Source: Sinotaia quadrata
Lineage: Eukaryota > Mollusca > Gastropoda > Architaenioglossa > Viviparidae
Length of the DNA stretch: 64,000 nt
Assembly: GCA_028829895.1 (NCBI GenBank)
Contig: CM054182.1
Span: 86,911,546-86,975,545, forward strand
Direction of reading: 5' to 3'
This document shows positions 1 to 11,639 of the stretch, in pieces. A program made the translations under genes and the position numbers. The notes under the pieces are model-generated. The model ran no database searches. It worked only from the letters and a program-made list of their open reading frames with translations, and was not told the DNA's origin. The stretch's first letter is position 1; each line of letters starts with the position of its first letter.

Positions 1-204
1 TAATTTCTTATTCGAGGAAAGACGTAGCGAGATAAGCATATTGACAAAAGATTAATAATTTTTGGTTTATAGGAAGAGTATATTGTACTTCGTGAAAAAA
101 GCTATATGAATTATTTTTAGGAAAGGGCCTTGTATTGAACAAAATTCAATGAGATTTGAATATTTACAGAAAATACTTACTTTTGAGGGTGAAAGGTAAT
201 TTTT

Positions 205-735
205 ATGCCTAGAAATTCTTTGTACAGCAATTGCATTGTACAGCAGGAATGTACTGCTAATAGTATTGTGACAAGGAAAAGCAACATTGAATATACTATC
301 AGTAATAGAGTGCCAAGGCACAACAACACCCTACAACAGGAATATACTCTAGTACTAGGGTGCCAAGGAATAAATAACTTTTTACAACCGGAATGTACTA
401 CTAATAGTATTGTGACAAGGAAACATAACTTCGACTAATAATAATATTAAGAAAGGTAGCCTGGTACAGCAGGAATGCACTGCAGCTGGTATTTCTGTGA
501 AGAGAAATTGAGATTCAACAATAGCAAAATTCTGCGGGTAGTGTTATGTTACGGAACGGTGAGATTTCACAACAGGAATATACTGCTTCTAGTATTACGT
601 TAAGGAAAGGCGAGATTTCACAACAGGAATGCATTGCAATTAGATAAGGAAAGGCAAGATATAACAACAGGAATACATTGCTAATAATATTGTGTCATGG
701 AAAAGCGGTCTTGCACAGCAGAAATTTACTGTTAC
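205..735. repeat. Degenerate minisatellite, unit about 40-55 bp
   Basis: Repeated blocks carry CAACAGGAATRTACTGC followed by TAGTATTGTGACAAGGAAA. Copies begin near 240, 300, 330, 385, 465, 565, 620, 665 and 715. Units differ by substitutions and indels, so the array is old. A 77-codon open frame at 205-438 is a by-product of the repeat. Confidence 0.8.
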
Positions 736-764
736 TACTAATAAAACAAAATTTAGTAAAGAGC

Positions 765-1140
765 TTAACTCACTTAAAGTCTTTATGCTAACACAGAAGT
801 AATCAAATACTTAATGTCTTTATGCAAATACAATGTATTCTACCACTTAACTTAATGTCTTTTTGCAAACACGATGTAATCAAGCACTTAACTTACTCTG
901 TGTCTTTACAAAACACAATGTAATCAATCACTTAAATTACTCAGTGTCTTTTTGCAAACACTAAGGTAATCAAACACGTAAATTACTCAGTATCTTTATG
1001 CAAACACTTAACTTAGTGTCTTTATGCAAACTTAATCAAAAACTTAACTTAATGTCTTTATGCAAACACAATATAATCAAACACTTAACTTAGTGTCTTT
1101 ATGCAAACAATCAAAAACTTAAGGTCTTTATGCAAACACC
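765..1140. repeat. Degenerate minisatellite, unit about 40 bp
   Basis: About nine copies contain TGTCTTTATGCAAACAC, then a TAATCAA block and a CACTTAACTTA block. Copies lose or gain the TAATCAA part, giving variable spacing. No gene is visible here. Confidence 0.8.
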
Positions 1141-1399
1141 GAAGAAAAACTAATGGTACTGAAACAAGTCGAATGAATCCCTATGAAAAGTGACAATAAA
1201 AAATATTTATAATTTAGTGAAAAAAGCAAAATTAAATGACAAAAAATACAGCTTGAGCAATGACATGAAAGAGGCGTTGCCGTTCCTGCTGATGAATCAG
1301 AGGTAGTCTTGAGAATACTCTTGAGAATAATTAATCATCGTCTTCTTGTTTATCATCTCAAGAGGCACCAAATTCCAAGCAGATGAACTGTACTCGTAT

Positions 1400-1638
1400 G
1401 TCTTGTAATTTGTTTCCAGACTGTCGACAATGCGTATAATCTGTCAAAGAGGCAGGCTACTTTGTTTATTAAAATTGATAGGTACTGTAAATACAATTTT
1501 TGACTTGTCTGTTTTATAATGTCTTGTAATTTGTTTTCACACTGTCGACAATGCGTATAATCTGTCAAAGAGGCTACTTTGTTTATTAAAATTGATAGGT
1601 ACTGTAAATACAATTTTTGACTTGTCTGTTTTATAAAA
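1400..1638. repeat. Two-copy direct duplication, about 121 bp
   Basis: The block starting GTCTTGTAATTTGTTT at 1400 recurs at 1521 and continues through CTTGTCTGTTTTATAA. The copies are nearly identical apart from a 4-base indel near CAAAGAGGC. The 112-codon minus-strand frame over it comes from the duplication and is not considered a gene. Confidence 0.9.
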
Positions 1639-1748
1639 ATTACTTTGTAATGTAGAAGCAATTTGTGATATGCATTGCTACACTCTTGCATTGCTTACTT
1701 GGGACGATTTTTGTGGTGTAGCACCTTTTTATTTGTATTGCTGATTTG

Positions 1749-2035
1749 AGATGATTTTCTTTCATACAAACAAAACAAAGTTTGATTTGTATTCCTTATT
1801 TGGGATGGTTTTCTTTACAGACAAAGCAAAGTTTGATTTGTATTCCTTATTTGGGATGGTTTTCTTTACAGACAAAGCAGGGGTTGATTTGTATTGCTTA
1901 TTTGGGATTATTTTTTGTACTGACACTGCAAGTTTTGATTTGTACGATTTTTCTACAGACTAATCAAAATTGGATCTTACCTTGCTTATTTGGGATTGAA
2001 TTTTGTACTGACAAATCAAAGTTTGATCGGAATTA
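1749..2035. repeat. 51-bp minisatellite
   Basis: About five to six copies of a unit containing TTGATTTGTATTCCTTATTT and GGGATGGTTTTCTTTACAG. The two middle copies are almost identical and the outer ones degenerate. Because 51 is divisible by three, two frames stay open and encode a 17-residue repeat (for example FDLYSLFGMVFFTDKAK). I treat these as chance frames. Confidence 0.9.
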
Positions 2036-2040
2036 TTCAT

Positions 2041-2426
2041 ATTACATATTTAGAATACATTTTTTACTGAGTGTGCAAACTCTACTTTGAACTTATTATT
2101 TCATAATACTTTATAGTGTCGGAATACAAGTTGATTTTGTCTTGCTTTATTAAATAGTCCTTATGGTGAATTAAAAAAACAAACAAACAAATATGATTTG
2201 TATCGCTCGAAAAAATAATTAGAAAAAGAAACATTTTGATCTAAACTAGACAAAATTCGGTTTGAGTCTAAACCACACAACATTCGGCGTGAGGCTACAA
2301 TTATTAAAGCACGATCTTGCTTTAAATAGCAACTTCAAGAAAATCTATAGGAATCTTAAATATTACAATTCTCATAGAGAAGTACACGACAAGTATCCTG
2401 CACATGGCAAAATCCTAATGTTCAGT
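2041..2426. other. Non-repetitive AT-rich stretch
   Basis: This stretch holds A-rich tracts and short open frames only. I see no gene, RNA or mobile element in it. Confidence 0.5.
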
Positions 2427-2474
2427 GTGTGTGTGTACGTGCGTGCGTGTGTGTGAAAGAGAGAGGGAGATGGA

Positions 2475-2532
<58 letters not shown>

Positions 2533-2546
2533 GAGAGGGAGATGGA

Positions 2547-2579
<33 letters not shown>

Positions 2580-2633
2580 GTGTGTAGGTGTGTGTGTGTG
2601 TTTGTGTGTGTGTGCATGTGTGTGTGTGTGTAA
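2427..2633. repeat. Compound (GT)n microsatellite with duplicated spacer
   Basis: (GT)n tracts at about 2477-2527 and 2548-2580 are separated by a purine spacer GAAAGAGAGAGGGAGATGGA that occurs at about 2456 and 2528. Further GT tracts with single interruptions follow to 2633. The Cys/Val and His/Thr open frames across it are artefacts. Confidence 0.95.
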
Positions 2634-2787
2634 AAGAGAGGGGGGAAATATGTTTGTGAGAGATAAAATATGTGTGCCTTTCAGCGTCTCCTAGCAACAC
2701 TTAAAACCGTGATTGAAATAAAAGTTACAACAAATATTATCGTGCTACTTGTATTAATGCTTACTCAAGACGCAAACTATTTATTAC

Positions 2788-2882
2788 AGTGACATAAAGG
2801 GAAAAGGAGAGCGCTTTGTTATAGCGATTTAAAGGGAAAAGAACAGCGCTTTATTATAGCTGTAAAAAAGGAAACGGAAGTC
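2788..2882. repeat. Short tandem duplication, unit about 46 bp
   Basis: Two full copies and one partial copy contain TTAAAGGGAAAAGAACAGCG and CTTTRTTATAGC. They sit alone in otherwise unique DNA. Confidence 0.75.
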
Positions 2883-4175
2883 CACCGCAATGAACCAATC
2901 AGAAAAGTAAACTGTTATTTGGTTCCAATTATTGTCAACATTTTAGGTTTCTGATAATATGTTTCACTGACTAGATATAGCTGGGTTTCTTTTTCTTTCT
3001 TTGGGGAGGGGGGGGGATAATCAATACAAAGCAGTCTGGCCTCTACCAAATGCATGCCAGTGTTTGTTGTAGTTTTATTCCCTCATGTGGAAATGGGCAA
3101 GGATGGGGTTCAATAAATCTCAGCATGCTTTTGTTACCATCTGCATATCTATATGTTTTATTCTAGTGTCAGTTGATAATTTGATTCTGTTTGTGTGTGT
3201 CTGTTGGAGATCCTACATTTCTGTCTGTTATTAATATTTTATAAAAAGTACAACGCATTGTTCAATACAATAAATAATCTCAACTTTGCCACAATGTTTT
3301 CTTTCACATGTTGTACACTTTTTATCCTGTACCTGTCTCAAATCAATTTTAGAATTTATAAAATTGAACATAATAAAATTGTAATTGTGTCTGCTAATTG
3401 ATCTCTAAAAGTATTAATAATGATCGTAATGTAATTAATGGGGATCACCACGACAGTTAAAGAGTGTGAAAGAACAAAGTTGCCTGCACATTTTTATGAA
3501 ATAATTATTATATTTATGCTGCTAATATTTAATGTAGCAAGAATTGAAAGCGGATTTCGTGTACTGCACCTTAAGAAAAATGTAATGGAGTCAGATTTCT
3601 CCAGAACCATAGCTAAACGATAGCCTGAAGCAATGTTATCACGTCATCCTTTGCAAAAATTTTCATGGTCGAAATTTCCTTCAAGTGAGCAAGCCAACCT
3701 GAGTAATAGCTCACTCAGTGACACTGACCACTTCTAGGCACATGCCAGTTATAAGCAACCAATGATTTGATGCTGGTCGCCAATACGAGTCAGGCAGAAA
3801 GTGACCTGTTAGAAAAATCTCTTGTTCTTATCACTTGATTTCGTATGTGGTCAAGTCCAGTCTTAAAGGCTGATCATTAGCTGAGGAGAGCACGCTTTTA
3901 AAAAATTGTTATCAACTTCAGACTCTACTTGAGTACATTGTAACTGTGCCCCACACTATTTGTCTTACTGGCAACATGATTGCTGGAAGTTGGTTAGTGA
4001 ATCTCCGTTCCTGAACTTGGCTCTGTCTTTGGTCTGGAGAGACTACAGAATTCGTGGAACAGAATTCTTGGAACAGTTTGGGTAGCATACCTTGAAGCGC
4101 ACGTTAGACCCATTGTTCGCGGGCCAGATAGACGACCATAGGTTACAAAGTCCAGAAAGTTCGGAATATAAAATG
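2883..4175. other. Unique stretch, no gene recognised
   Basis: A run of G near 3002-3016, a CCAATCAG motif near 2895 and short open frames at 3195-3401 and 3438-3623 (61-68 codons) are present. None has a protein-like sequence that I recognise. Base composition becomes more even from about 3640 to 4170, but no exon boundaries stand out. Confidence 0.5.
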
Positions 4176-4460
4176 ATAACAGAAGAGATGGGTAAGTGAC
4201 GGGATGTGCCGAATACTAAACGGAGATACAGGTAAATGACGCGGTGGCCTGAACACTAGGCAGATAGGTAAGTGACGGGATGTGCCGTATACTAAACGGA
4301 GATACAGGTAAATGACGCGGTGGCCTGAACACTAGGCAGATAGGTAAGTGACGGGATGGGACGAACACTAGGCAGATAGATAGGTAAATGACGTGGTGGT
4401 CGGAACACTAGGCAGGTAAGTATGTGACGTGATGGGCCTCACACTAGTCATATAGACAGG
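4176..4460. repeat. Minisatellite, unit about 38 bp (dimer about 76)
   Basis: Copies of GATAGGTAAGTGACGGGATG alternate with GATACAGGTAAATGACGCGG, each followed by a CTGAACACTAGGCA-type block. The alternation of the two variants in the first half suggests a 76-bp higher-order unit. Confidence 0.9.
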
Positions 4461-4546
4461 AATGTGACATCTACCTAGTCACACTCTGTCACAACTAGAC
4501 AGGTGCAGACTGTGGATGTTATAAAATGAGAACGCACGAACTGCTC

Positions 4547-5262
4547 CTAAATACTTAATAAATAAGAAAATTGAAGAGTGGCCAGACATCTAAATACTTA
4601 ATAAAGAAGAAAATTGAAGAGTGGCCAGACATCTAAATACTTAATAAATAAGAAAATTGAAGAGTGGCCAGACATCTAAATACTTAATAAATAAGAAAAT
4701 TGAAGAGTGGCCAGACATCTAAATATTTAATAAATAAGAAAATTGAAGAGTGGCCAGACATCTAAATATTTAATAAATAAGAAAATTGAAGAGTGGCCAG
4801 ACATCTAAATACTTAATAAATAAGAAAATTGAAGAGTGGCCAGACATCTAAATATTTAATAAATAAGAAAATTGAAGAGTGGCCAGACATCTAAATACTT
4901 AATAAATAAGAAAATTGAAGAGTGGCCAGACATCTAAATACTTAATAAATAAGAAAATTGAAGAGTGGCCAGACATCTAAATACTTAATAAATAAGAAAA
5001 TTGAAGAGTGGCCAGACATCTAAATACTTAATAAATAAAAAATTGAAGAGTGGCCAGACATCTAAATACTTAATAAATAAGAAAATTGAAGAGTGGCCAG
5101 ACATCTAAATACTTAATAAATAAAAAATTGAAGAGTGGCCAGACATCTAAATACTTAATAAATAAAAAATTGAAGAGTGGCCAGACATCTAAATACTTAA
5201 TAAATAAGAAAATTGAAGAGTGGCCAGACATCTAAATACTTAATAAATAAGAAAACTGATGA
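4547..5262. repeat. Homogeneous 43-bp minisatellite, about 17 copies
   Basis: The unit starts CTAAATACTTAATAAATAAG and ends ATTGAAGAGTGGCCAGACAT. The register is exactly 43 bp over the first copies (starts at 4547, 4590, 4633, 4676). Variation is limited to an ATACTT/ATATTT change and a 2-base deletion in three copies. It is one of the most uniform long arrays in the window, implying recent expansion or gene-conversion-like homogenisation. Confidence 0.97.
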
Positions 5263-6425
5263 GTGGTCAGACTTTGATACGTCACTTCAATGCAAAGTTA
5301 CATTGAACTGGCACGATACTGTTCACGGCTGTCTACATCTCACTGTGTCTATGTAAATAATACTGACTAATGCCGACACTCTCACATAACCATCTTTCAG
5401 CTCTTAAGTGAGCACAGATTGTGTATGACCCAGAGTCAGCCCATTTCACAGTATCTGTTCTCTAAGTTTCTAGTACACTGTTCATTGTAGGAGTATTCTC
5501 CCTTGGTGGACAATTCTAGACATACATCTGTAGTACTGCAGAGGGCGTCACTTCTTGTGGATACGTATCATACTGAGTTGTCTAGCTTGAGTAGGATGAT
5601 GACCACCTTAAGCAAACATGTCCGGAGATTGCTTACCACCTGGTACAATTACTAGACCAGAACAAGAGTCAGACTGTCAATTAAATAGAAATGTTGTTTT
5701 GTTTTTTTTTAACGGTACTTCAGGTCCATATATAAATACACGGTACTATTATCAAAAATATCTTACGCTGTCTTTACGAATAGATTGTGTAACAATGTTT
5801 ATTTGACCCTTAGGCAGAATAAATTATTAAACATCCCTTACGTCATTTCTTTCAAGGCTCGTGCACTTTTGTGTCTGTGTTCCTCCTGTGTGCATGTGGT
5901 TGTTGGTGGATGGACGGGTATCTAAATTTTAATTTCAAGCACTTGGTTTTCTGAAATACATTTGAATGGGAAATACCCAAAGGAAGGTTAAGGTGGGAGA
6001 TGGAATAGAGCTAATATTTGCGTTCACATGCAGCATGTCTGCTAAATGAAAATGAACAAACAGTACGCTTGCGTCATAGCTGCAGGCAATCAATATATTG
6101 GCCGTGATGTGTGCACAAACGCAGAGAGCGGCGATTAAGTTTGAAATATGAGAAAAGCTTGTCGTCGTAAATAAACAAATCGAGATAGGAAGCATTTTAT
6201 GGATAAATTTTATTCCTAACGAATGTTCTGTTCCAAGTGGCAAAGTGGCCAGGTAGAGTGGACATGAGGATTGAATACCAATACCCGTTTTGATACGAGC
6301 CTGACGTCAGTGCTCCGCTCGCTGATACGTCTTGACTTTAGCACGCTGCGTGTTGTGTCACAAAGAATTACACTCGTTTATCAAATGAGCAGAGCATACG
6401 ATATGACATTTATCAGCCTTGAACT
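5263..6425. other. Unique stretch, no gene recognised
   Basis: A 102-codon minus-strand frame at 5935-6243 has no recognisable domain. A perfect CRE-type palindrome TGACGTCA lies at 6302-6309. Nothing else supports a gene. Confidence 0.45.
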
Positions 6426-6712
6426 AATTTGTGTGTCTTGTATAAACATAGCATAGGTTATTAGCACTGTACTAATGTGTGTGTCTTGTATAAACATAGC
6501 ATAGGTTGTCTCACTATTTAACAAAACCGAATTCAATTAAGAGATTTGATTAGAGTTATCACAGTGTGACAACACTGAAGCCAATTATCGGATTTGGTTA
6601 GAGTTATCATTGTAACAAAACTGAACTCAACTATCAGGTTTAGTTAGAGATATCACAGTGTAACAAAACTGAACTCAACTATCGGGTTTAGTTAGAGATA
6701 TCACAATGTAAC
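6426..6712. repeat. Short duplication followed by 48-bp minisatellite
   Basis: TGTGTGTCTTGTATAAACAT is duplicated near 6429 and 6478. From about 6520, four copies of a 48-bp unit follow with TATCACAGTGTAACAAAACT and CTATCGGGTTTAGTTAGAGA. The last two copies are almost identical. Confidence 0.88.
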
Positions 6713-7415
6713 ATCATAAACTCATTCACTGTATCTTGATTTAAGCACACAATAAACTTTGACTTATTAAACATTACAATCAATGATCAATAAATCCCAA
6801 CAATACAAACTTTGCGACATTAAACAGCTGAAACAAATAGTGCATATTTAAGTACTAAAACAATGTACTTGTATAATACTTGAAATAAGTACATAATTAA
6901 GTACTAAAACAATATTAGCTTTACAAACTCTTGAATTCATGCAATTATCCGTCCTGATAGTTGTGACTAATGAATTAATATCCTAATTCATTTATTGACA
7001 TAATTAAGTTGTCAACTTCATTCACTTATTAGCCTTTTTTTTTAATTCTGGAAATTAAAAAAAATATCTATGGCTTCATAATCAAATTAAAATAAGTAAT
7101 CATAAACTTAATGCTTAATTAAGTAAAGATATATCTTTGTGTGTGAAGTGTAATTATTTTCAGAGAAAAGTTGCTTTCGTTGGATAAAAATAATCACTGA
7201 AGTTCGTTTAGTGACTTTTCAAACGTGTCAGAGGTCACAAACATATTTCGGCTAAGAACATATTATTATTGCTGGTGTTCTATTTTTAGCTCATTTATCT
7301 ACTGTATCATTGCAAAGGTTTATGAGTAGGTTACTTAACATGTTGTTAAATAATTTACTAGCTCAATTTAATGATTTATATATTCCTTGATACTTTGTTG
7401 TGTGTTATTACTTTC
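6713..7415. other. Very AT-rich unique stretch
   Basis: Many A/T runs and a weak repetition of AGTACTAAAACAAT near 6851 and 6901 are visible. I see no gene. Confidence 0.5.
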
Positions 7416-7625
7416 AGCATTATTAGTGAAATAAAAACTGACAGCATACATAATTAGTGAAATACAAAGTGACATCATTATTAGTGAAATAAACACCGAC
7501 AGCATTATTAGTGAAATAAAAACTGGCAGCAGGCATAATTAGTGAAATAAAATCTGACATCATACATAATTAGTGAAATAAAAATTGCAACATAATAAAA
7601 TAAAAGTGGCAACATAATTAGTTGA
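7416..7625. repeat. Minisatellite, unit about 30 bp
   Basis: About seven copies contain CATAATTAGTGAAATAAAAA with a variable CTGACAGCA segment. Copies lose whole segments towards the right end. Confidence 0.88.
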
Positions 7626-7689
7626 AATTTTTAATAAAAAATACTGTCTTCTGAAACAGACAAGTTAATTGTGTGATTGCCATGTGTAA

Positions 7690-7830
7690 TGTGTCTGCGT
7701 TCATTGCTAGTCGTGTGCCTGCTTTCTCGTGTGCCTGCGTTCAGTGAAGTCGTGTGCCTACGCTCAGTGCAATTGTGCTTGCGTTCAGTGGAAGCCTCGC
7801 GCTTGCGTTCAAAGGGTGTCTGCGTTGAGT
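7690..7830. repeat. Degenerate short-unit repeat, about 21-24 bp
   Basis: GTGTGCCTGCGTTCAGTG-like units recur about six times (GTGTCTGCGTTCA, GTGCCTACGCTCA, GTGCTTGCGTTCA). The overlapping 72-codon open frames on both strands follow from the repeats. Confidence 0.8.
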
Positions 7831-7834
7831 TACA

Positions 7835-8684
7835 ATCGAGAAGTGGCATTCGGGGCTCTCGGAAGTTGGAGGTCGAAGCCTTTACGATGCTCTGAGCGTT
7901 TATTTCACTATAATATAAAATATACTCTGTAAATTTACATATGTGGTAATATAAAGTACCTTTGTCGGGAAAAGAGTGTCATATAAATTTGCTTATCAAT
8001 GAAACAACGTATATTCGGGGTGTGTGGGTGTGTGGGTGTGTGATTGTTTCGTTCTTATGACCTCTAAACTTCTCCCAGAAAATTATCTTAATTTTCCAGC
8101 AAAGTAAAAGCCGCTAGTATTAAATATTATTATCGAATTGTTGCATTGTATTTTCTGTTGCATAATTTTCCTTTAAAATTTTTTAGTGTTGACATAAAAT
8201 TATAATTGTTAACGCAGACCGAAGCACATTTATACTTTCATACCCAAGCTAAACACAGAACACACAGAGTAGACAGTAAAAATCACCTTACGCATGTATG
8301 AACATACATATGAAATAGAAACGTTTTACACGAAGAAAACACACATGAACACACATTCATACACACGTGCACCAAAAAGTAATGTCAGCAACAAAATACC
8401 TGAAAACAAATTACATTAAAAATTAAATACAAATTGTTTTGTTTTTTAAATATTAATGTAGTTGTGGTGGCGGCGGTAGTGATGGTGGTATGATTGTATC
8501 TTTGTTGTGCATTCCAATAAACCGAATTATTCCCCATTTCATTTCCGGCTTCACCATTTTTGAAAGGACAATTGCTTCCGGTTGTACAATTTTCATGATT
8601 TTCAGTCCTGACGGTCGCGCACACCTACTGTTTTGATTGGAGTTGTTCATTAATCTTGCTTAATCAATACATTTTTAGTTGTAC
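7835..8684. other. Unique stretch with small GT-rich patch
   Basis: A short TGTGGGTG patch lies near 8020-8042, and a GGTGGCGGCGGTAGTG patch near 8465-8485. Minus-strand frames of 65-79 codons here have no recognisable domains. Confidence 0.45.
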
Positions 8685-9265
8685 TTTTGTTATGAACATG
8701 GCAGTATTTTAATTATGAACTTGGCTATAGTTAAGTTATGAACTTGATAGCATTTAAGTTATGAACATGTCTGTGATTTTATTATGAATTTGGTTGTGTT
8801 TTGGTTATGAACCTGGCTGTGATTTTATTATGAATTTGGTTGTTTTAGTTATGAACCTGTCTGTGATTTTATTATGAATTTGGTTGTTTTAGTTATGAAC
8901 CTGTCTTTATGAACCTTATGAACCCAGATTTTATTATGAATTTGATTGTGTTTTAGTTATGAATTTGATTGTGTTTTAGTTATGAACCTGGCTTTATTTT
9001 CGTTATGAACTTTGCTGTTTTTAATCTATGAACCTGATTGTGTTTTAATTATGAACTTGGCTGTATCTTAGGTATGAAGTTGGTTGTAGTTTAGTTATAA
9101 TTTTTGCTCATTTAAACTTTGAACATTGCTGCTGTGTAATTTGTATTTTAAGTATAAAATTTCTGTATTTATTTATGAACTTCGCTGCATTTTAATTATA
9201 AACTTTGGTGGATTTTAGTTTTGAACTTTTGTTTTAGTTTTGCATTTTGTCGTATTTCAGTAATG
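8685..9265. repeat. Degenerate minisatellite, unit about 25-30 bp
   Basis: More than 20 blocks of TTATGAACTTGGCTGTGTTT in many variants (TTATGAATTTGGTTGTTTTA and similar). Some pairs form local dimers around 8810-8900. Divergence rises to the right, where the pattern fades near 9265. Confidence 0.9.
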
Positions 9266-10104
9266 GACTTGGCTTGTAATTAGTGTGTATCTGAGTTGAC
9301 ATTTAATCAGACAGGTAAATACATCTTTCATTAAACTTATTATTTGTTTTTCAAGAGCAAACAACATTGATAGCAAAATTAATCAAGATTATTTTTACGA
9401 ATATTTTTCTTTTGTTTTATTCTTTTACTCTTTAATGAAATGTTTTCTTTCAACAGCGCATAATGTGGTTCAAATCGGAAAAAAAATAATGCAGTTGCGC
9501 TACGGCGCTTCGTTTCCAAGATATAGTGTTTGTTTGTAGTGTGTCTTTCGATTCCAATGATTGAGCACGTCATTCTGTTTCCCATGGCACTTCCCTGTGT
9601 GCCTCTCGTGTCTGGGTGGTGCTGTCTGCCACTTTGCTTTTATCAGCAAATAAAGCAGGTTCGTGCACCGCATTAACTTGTCATGTCGTCTGCTGCCATC
9701 TCGTTGCATCTTAAAACTTATTTTCAGCTCACGTGAAACGACCTTGAAACGAATCTCTTCTGCTGGTGATTCACTTGTCACATCGACAGTTACATGTCGT
9801 TTGGCTCTTCGAGCTTTGTTCACAAATGACTGTTAGGCAAGTCAATAAGTCAGCAAGTCAATAGAATTGGTCTTAACAATGATGGAATTAATAGTATCGA
9901 CGACAGCAGAGGAAGATGACTATTGTGATATTAAAACGTCGACGTCGATGACACTGATGATATTGACAACGACGGAACGACGACGATGCTATACGGCGTT
10001 TTAGAATGTCAAATGATGACAAATAGAGCTGAGTCCTTAAGAAGCCTTACTTGCTTACAAAATCAATATACAGAGACATAACAGTAGTCTGGGTACAATC
10101 AGAT
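9266..10104. other. Unique stretch, weak minus-strand open frame
   Basis: A 107-codon minus frame at 9500-9823 lies in slightly GC-richer sequence, preceded on that strand by a TTGCCTAACAG acceptor-like site. I do not recognise the predicted product. GAC/GAT-rich cryptic simplicity is present at about 9895-10000. Evidence is too thin to call a gene. Confidence 0.35.
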
Positions 10105-10512
10105 AAATAAATTACAACACAAGCAGATAATGCAACCTGATAATCTCAGTCCCAGTGCAAAACAGATGATCCTTACAGAGTAACCAGATGATCTCAATCC
10201 CAGTACAACCAGATGATCTTACAGAGTAACCAGATGATCTCAATCCCAGTACAACCAGATGATCTTACAGAGTAACCAGATGATCTCAATCACAGTAAAA
10301 CCAGATGAACCAGATGATCTCAATCACAGAGCAATCAGGTGATCTCAATCACATTGCAACCAGATGATCTTACAGAGTAACCAGATGATCTCAATCACAG
10401 CACACAAGATGATCTCAATTGCAGTGCAACCAGATAACCAAAATCGCAATGCAACTGGGTGATTTAAATCACATTACAACCAGGCGAACGTACAGTGTAA
10501 CCAGGTATCTAA
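10105..10512. repeat. Minisatellite, unit about 23 bp with about 46-bp dimers
   Basis: ACCAGATGATCTCAATCCCA alternates with ACCAGATGATCTTACAGAGT in the centre, and the flanks degenerate into related blocks. The central dimers are nearly identical. Confidence 0.9.
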
Positions 10513-10546
10513 ATAAAAAAAAATAAAATACAACCATAAATCGTTA

Positions 10547-10850
10547 GTTGACATACTAATAATTCAAAACAACCGATGACTTTGTGACAGTTGACATACT
10601 AATAATTCAAAACAACCGATGACTTTGTGACAGTTGACATACTAATAATTCAAAACAACCGATGACTTTGTGACAGTTGACATACTAATAATTCAAAACA
10701 ACCGACGACTTTGTGACAGTTGACATACTAATAATTCAAAACAACCGACGACTTTGTGACAGTTGACATACTAATAATTCAAAACAACCGATGACTTTTG
10801 TGACAGTTGACATACTAATAATTCAAAACAACCGACGACTTTGCGACTGT
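10547..10850. repeat. 43-bp minisatellite, 7 copies
   Basis: The unit has GTTGACATACTAATAATTCA then AAACAACCGATGACTTTGTG. It is in exact 43-bp register (10547, 10590, 10633). An ACCGATGAC/ACCGACGAC variant divides the copies. The unit is unrelated to the other 43-bp array at 4547. Confidence 0.96.
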
Positions 10851-11190
10851 ACAATACTGATAATATAAAGCGATGCACGATGTAATTTTCCAATGTTGTC
10901 AGTGTTGGTACTGCAGAATCCGGTACTGGAAGGCGCACAGGATTACAGGATAGCGGTAGTAATTGGCACATACTCACACGCCGCTGAGGGTTGGTTGTGG
11001 TTCTAATGGGTGTTAAGAAAGCTCTTTGAGCAGCAAACCCCCAGATAATGGTGTCTGATGGCTGTGTGTGAGAATGGACCAGAGATGTATTTGGGCGGTG
11101 TAACGACATTCAGTGCATTTTAAGTGAGTGGGAGAGACAGAGACAACAAAGAGTGGGGCAAACGGACGGAAGGAACGAGACTGTTACTGA
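10851..11190. other. Unique spacer
   Basis: A minus-strand open frame of 112 codons spans 10771-11109, but its C-terminal part is the minisatellite and the rest is unrecognised. I call no gene. Confidence 0.45.

Positions 11191-11275
<85 letters not shown>
11191..11275. repeat. (GT)n microsatellite, about 40 repeats
   Basis: An uninterrupted GT run, followed by a G-rich, purine-rich tail to about 11460. Confidence 0.98.
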
Positions 11276-11277
<2 letters not shown>

Positions 11278-11475
11278 TGCGTGCGTGTGGGGGGTGTGGG
11301 GGAAAAGAGAGAGGAGACTGAGGGTGGAAGAGGAGGCTAGATAGAAGGCTACAGGGAGGAAGGAAATAGAAAAGGGGAGGGGGAAGGAGAGAGAAAATAT
11401 AAATGGATGGATGGAAAGACAAACAAGTGGATAAAAGAAGGAAAGAGAAATTCAGAATGAGTGAGCAAATAACTG

Positions 11476-11476
11476 A

Positions 11477-11564
<88 letters not shown>

Positions 11565-11566
11565 AA
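11476..11566. repeat. (GAAA)n microsatellite, about 22 repeats
   Basis: A perfect GAAA run within a purine-rich strand region (11290-11630). The Phe/Leu/Ser open frames on the other strand are artefacts. Confidence 0.98.
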
Positions 11567-11639
11567 ACCGGATGAGCAATAGAGAAAGAGACAGAAAGAA
11601 AAAGAGAAGGGGAAGGAGACAGGAAGTGCGTCATCGATC

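Noticed and set aside
190..1140. CRISPR-like alternation of conserved and variable blocks
   Set aside because: The blocks are degenerate minisatellite units without constant repeats or unique spacers, and the DNA is eukaryotic in character.
2372..2700. Long His/Thr and Cys/Val open frames
   Set aside because: They are translations of (GT)n runs. The same applies to 11120-11422, 25039-25728 and 55114-55439.
9500..9823. Possible minus-strand exon (SPAEEIRFKVVSRELKISFK segment)
   Set aside because: Acceptor-like site and moderate composition only; no good donor, no recognised domain, no neighbouring exons.
11349..11634. Phe/Leu/Ser-rich minus-strand open frames
   Set aside because: Translation of a (GAAA)n microsatellite.
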